This document shows, in pieces, positions 61,698 through 64,000 of a stretch of 64,000 nucleotides of DNA. Positions within the stretch are counted from its first letter, which is position 1, and every line of letters starts with the position of its first letter. A model generated the notes under the pieces. The model did not search any database and was not told the DNA's origin. It saw only the letters and a program-made list of their open reading frames with translations. This DNA is from Tetrahymena thermophila SB210 (Eukaryota; Ciliophora; Oligohymenophorea; Hymenostomatida; Tetrahymenidae), in NCBI RefSeq assembly GCF_000189635.1, contig NW_002476426.1, positions 248,001 through 312,000 on the forward strand, given 5' to 3'. Made by a program: the position numbers and the translations under genes.

Positions 61698-64000
61698 TCA
61701 TATTGATTGATTATTGCTTGTTAATTTATTAAGTATCTTTTAGTGCTGCAAAGGAGAATTATATTAATAAAATGTTTAGTTAAACTCCTTATTTGAATTA
61801 TAGCATCTTGAATCCCATAACTCTACTTAACTGAGTTGGTGGGGTTTTTCAAGAGATTTAATTGATGTTATTTTTATTTATTGTGAAAAGTCTTTTTAAA
61901 AACTTTATTTTTCATTTAAGCTAGTTTGCTCTATAAATTATTTATTTGTTTATGAGCTTTATTTAGCTTATTCTTAGATACTTTAATTTAATTTTTATTT
62001 CAATGAGCTTCCTTGGAAATTTACTTTAATGTTTACAATTCTTCGTGGCCTTGTAGGAGATTAAAATGGTTAATAAAATTTTGTTTATCTTCTTGTTTAG
62101 TAAGGCATAAACTTTTTATTATTGATGACTGTTTAATTAGCTTAAAAATCTGAATCACTATTATTTTAAAGTGTCCTATTTTGATATTTCGACTGTTCTT
62201 AATTTGCTTAGTCATTATTTACTATTTAAAATTTTGATTATTTTTCCTAACTGCAGATTTCAACTTTTGACAATTTATTTTTAAGCTCAAAACTTTTAGA
62301 TGGAAGCCTTTCATCACTCTCAAGCATACTTTATTCTTTATCATCATCATTTATTTAATAAGTTTTTTTGATACTATCTTACTCTAAAAGAGTTGCTTGT
62401 TTTTCTTATTATTTTTACTTTTTTAAGTGGTTAGAAATACTCCATTCAATGTTACAAGTTTTGTTAGGAATTATTTATTTTATTTTATTTTAGGTTGTTT
62501 AAGGTCTTTGAACAGATTGATTTTAATCAAAATAAATTGAATTATCTCCACATAAATAATCATTTTACTGACTAATATTTAAATCTGAAAATTGAGTTTG
62601 GTTTTTCAATTCTTTAAAATTATATTTATTAAAATTTTTAGTTAATAAGCTATTTTTATCAACTTCAATTTCATCTCCTTGTTGAATCTAATTAACAAAT
62701 TTTTTTTGATTATATTCTTTGATTTAGTGTAAAATATTTTGTATTTCTTAATCCTTTGATGTTTAGATAGCTTTATCATCATAGTTGATAGATGATGAGA
62801 ATCTTTTTCTACTTTCAGTAGGAGAACTTAATTGGGAAGATGCAGCACTTTATTTTATATTTATTTTTTATTTTAATGCAATTATATCTTTCCTTTACCT
62901 AGCAGCAAGTATTTATTATTATTTTTTATTTTCAGGCGAATAAGACATATCATTTTCTTAAGTGAATATTAGAGAAGAATTATATCTCCAATCTGTTGTT
63001 GTTATTTTTTACTAATTTTTACCAAATTTTGTTTTTAGAAGTCTCATCAAAGAATCACTAATTGCTTGATTCTCTTCTATACTAACTGGTAAATTAGACT
63101 CATCAATTTTGTAATTTTTTAAGTGAGATGTTATTTTTTTTTCTTACTCTTAGCATATTTGCATTTTCTTTTACAATTATTTCTCAATTATTTCTACATC
63201 GTTTGAATTTATTAATTAACTTCTTAGGTTTATTTTTTCATTTGTAGGTTCATTCTGATCCTCCTATTCTGGGTAAATAAATTATATTTTAGATTATCTT
63301 TATCTTCTTTTTTATTTTTAGGTATTGTTACGAGAAGAATTCTCTTCTGTTTAACAGTTTTAAAGAAAAACTTAATCTGTTTAATTGTTAAGATTTATAT
63401 TTTTTTTATTCAATTATTATAAGCTACTAGAATCATCAGATAAAATTTTATTTTTTTACCTATTTTAGGAGCTTGAGGTATACATTTAATCAAATTGTTT
63501 TTTATAGTTTTTTTTATTTTAAATTATATTTTAATTGTCATATTAAAGCTCTTTAGAATTCTTGTTATTATAACTATCATTTAAATAAAGCTACTTTGGT
63601 AAAATATAGTGTCTTTAATAATATTCTTAATAATTATCTGATTAAATGTTAAAATCTTCTATCAAATTGTGTTTATAAAACTGTACATATTTTGTATCTA
63701 TTTATTTAGGGCATTCTGCAAGACCTTCTGAGGAAAATTTAAATCTATTATAAGTATGGTTTAGATCTTTTGTATTTGTCACTTAATTTTTAATCAAAGT
63801 ATCAGAGCTTTTTTGTATTTCTATCGACTAACAGTGCTCACTAAAACTGCTCTAGGAGGTAGAGGAAAAATTAGATGACTTCAGACTAGATACTCTTTTA
63901 AAATGATTAGGTTCATCTATTTGAGATTCTTCTACTTAGTTTAAAAAAATATATTTTTAATCTTTATCACATTAATCATTTCTGTCTTGGCTTGTATTTT
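61698..64000 (-). CDS. Q/S/N-rich low-complexity protein, N-terminus beyond window
   Basis: The frame enters at the right edge (DQCDKDQKYIFLNQVEESQI) and continues through Ser/Gln/Asn-rich sequence (KRVSSLKSSNFSSTSQSSFS). It reaches TGA at 61700-61698. Near the C-terminus is a basic, less simple stretch, KSFMPYQTRRQTKFYQPFQS, then PTRPRRIVNIKVNFQGSSLK. The last segment, EKPHQLSQVELWDSRCYNSN, also looks constrained. Introns may exist in the middle, where the frame was not followed continuously. No domain was recognised. The protein is probably disordered with a short conserved C-terminal region. Confidence 0.5.

Overview
The window looks like macronuclear DNA of a Tetrahymena-like (oligohymenophorean) ciliate. 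It is extremely AT-rich. Its genes make sense only if TAA and TAG are read as glutamine and TGA is the only stop: conserved families (ING/PHD, SPF45, AP-3 delta, aspartic protease, RNA ligase) all run through many in-frame TAA/TAG codons and end at TGA. Introns are short (mostly about 45-80 nt), very AT-rich and GT...AG. No telomere repeat, rRNA, tRNA, CRISPR array or recognisable mobile element was seen.

Layout. 998-3885 (+): WD40-type protein with a Cys/His cluster. 4450-7830 (-): Trl1-like RNA ligase with ligase, P-loop kinase and 2H phosphodiesterase modules. 8277-9974 (-): intronless multi-pass membrane protein. 10784-14185 (-): Q/N-rich low-complexity protein. 15123-18168 (-): AP-3 delta adaptin. 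19011-20552 (-): secreted pepsin-family aspartic protease. 21021-29213 and 30460-38655 (-): two giant tandem paralogues, each with a signal peptide and a C-terminal hydrophobic tail, probably GPI-anchored surface proteins. 40379-41695 (-): ING-family PHD-finger chromatin protein. 41825-42124 (-): possible small gene. 42544-45918 (-): long coiled-coil protein. 46786-48450 (+): splicing factor 45 (G-patch plus UHM). 49293-49586 (+): small protein with an N-terminal Met-Gly-Cys acylation signal. 50481-50987 (-): small dual-specificity phosphatase. 51539-53952 (-): mitochondrial TraB-like protein, GC-richer than its neighbours. 54975-59560 (-): two-TM protein with a large ectodomain, possibly CD36/LIMP-2-like. 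59869-60510 (+): uncertain hydrophobic ORF. 61698-64000 (-): Q/S/N-rich protein whose N-terminus lies outside the window.

Most genes lie on the minus strand and look independently transcribed, with AT-rich spacers of several hundred bases. There is no operon logic. Several products belong to housekeeping RNA processing (RNA ligase, SPF45), chromatin (ING) and endolysosomal or surface traffic (AP-3 delta, aspartic protease, CD36-like candidate, GPI-type surface proteins). Their proximity is not evidence of a shared pathway. Exon boundaries were read by eye from frame, GT...AG and homology. Where a boundary was not resolved, the entry says so.
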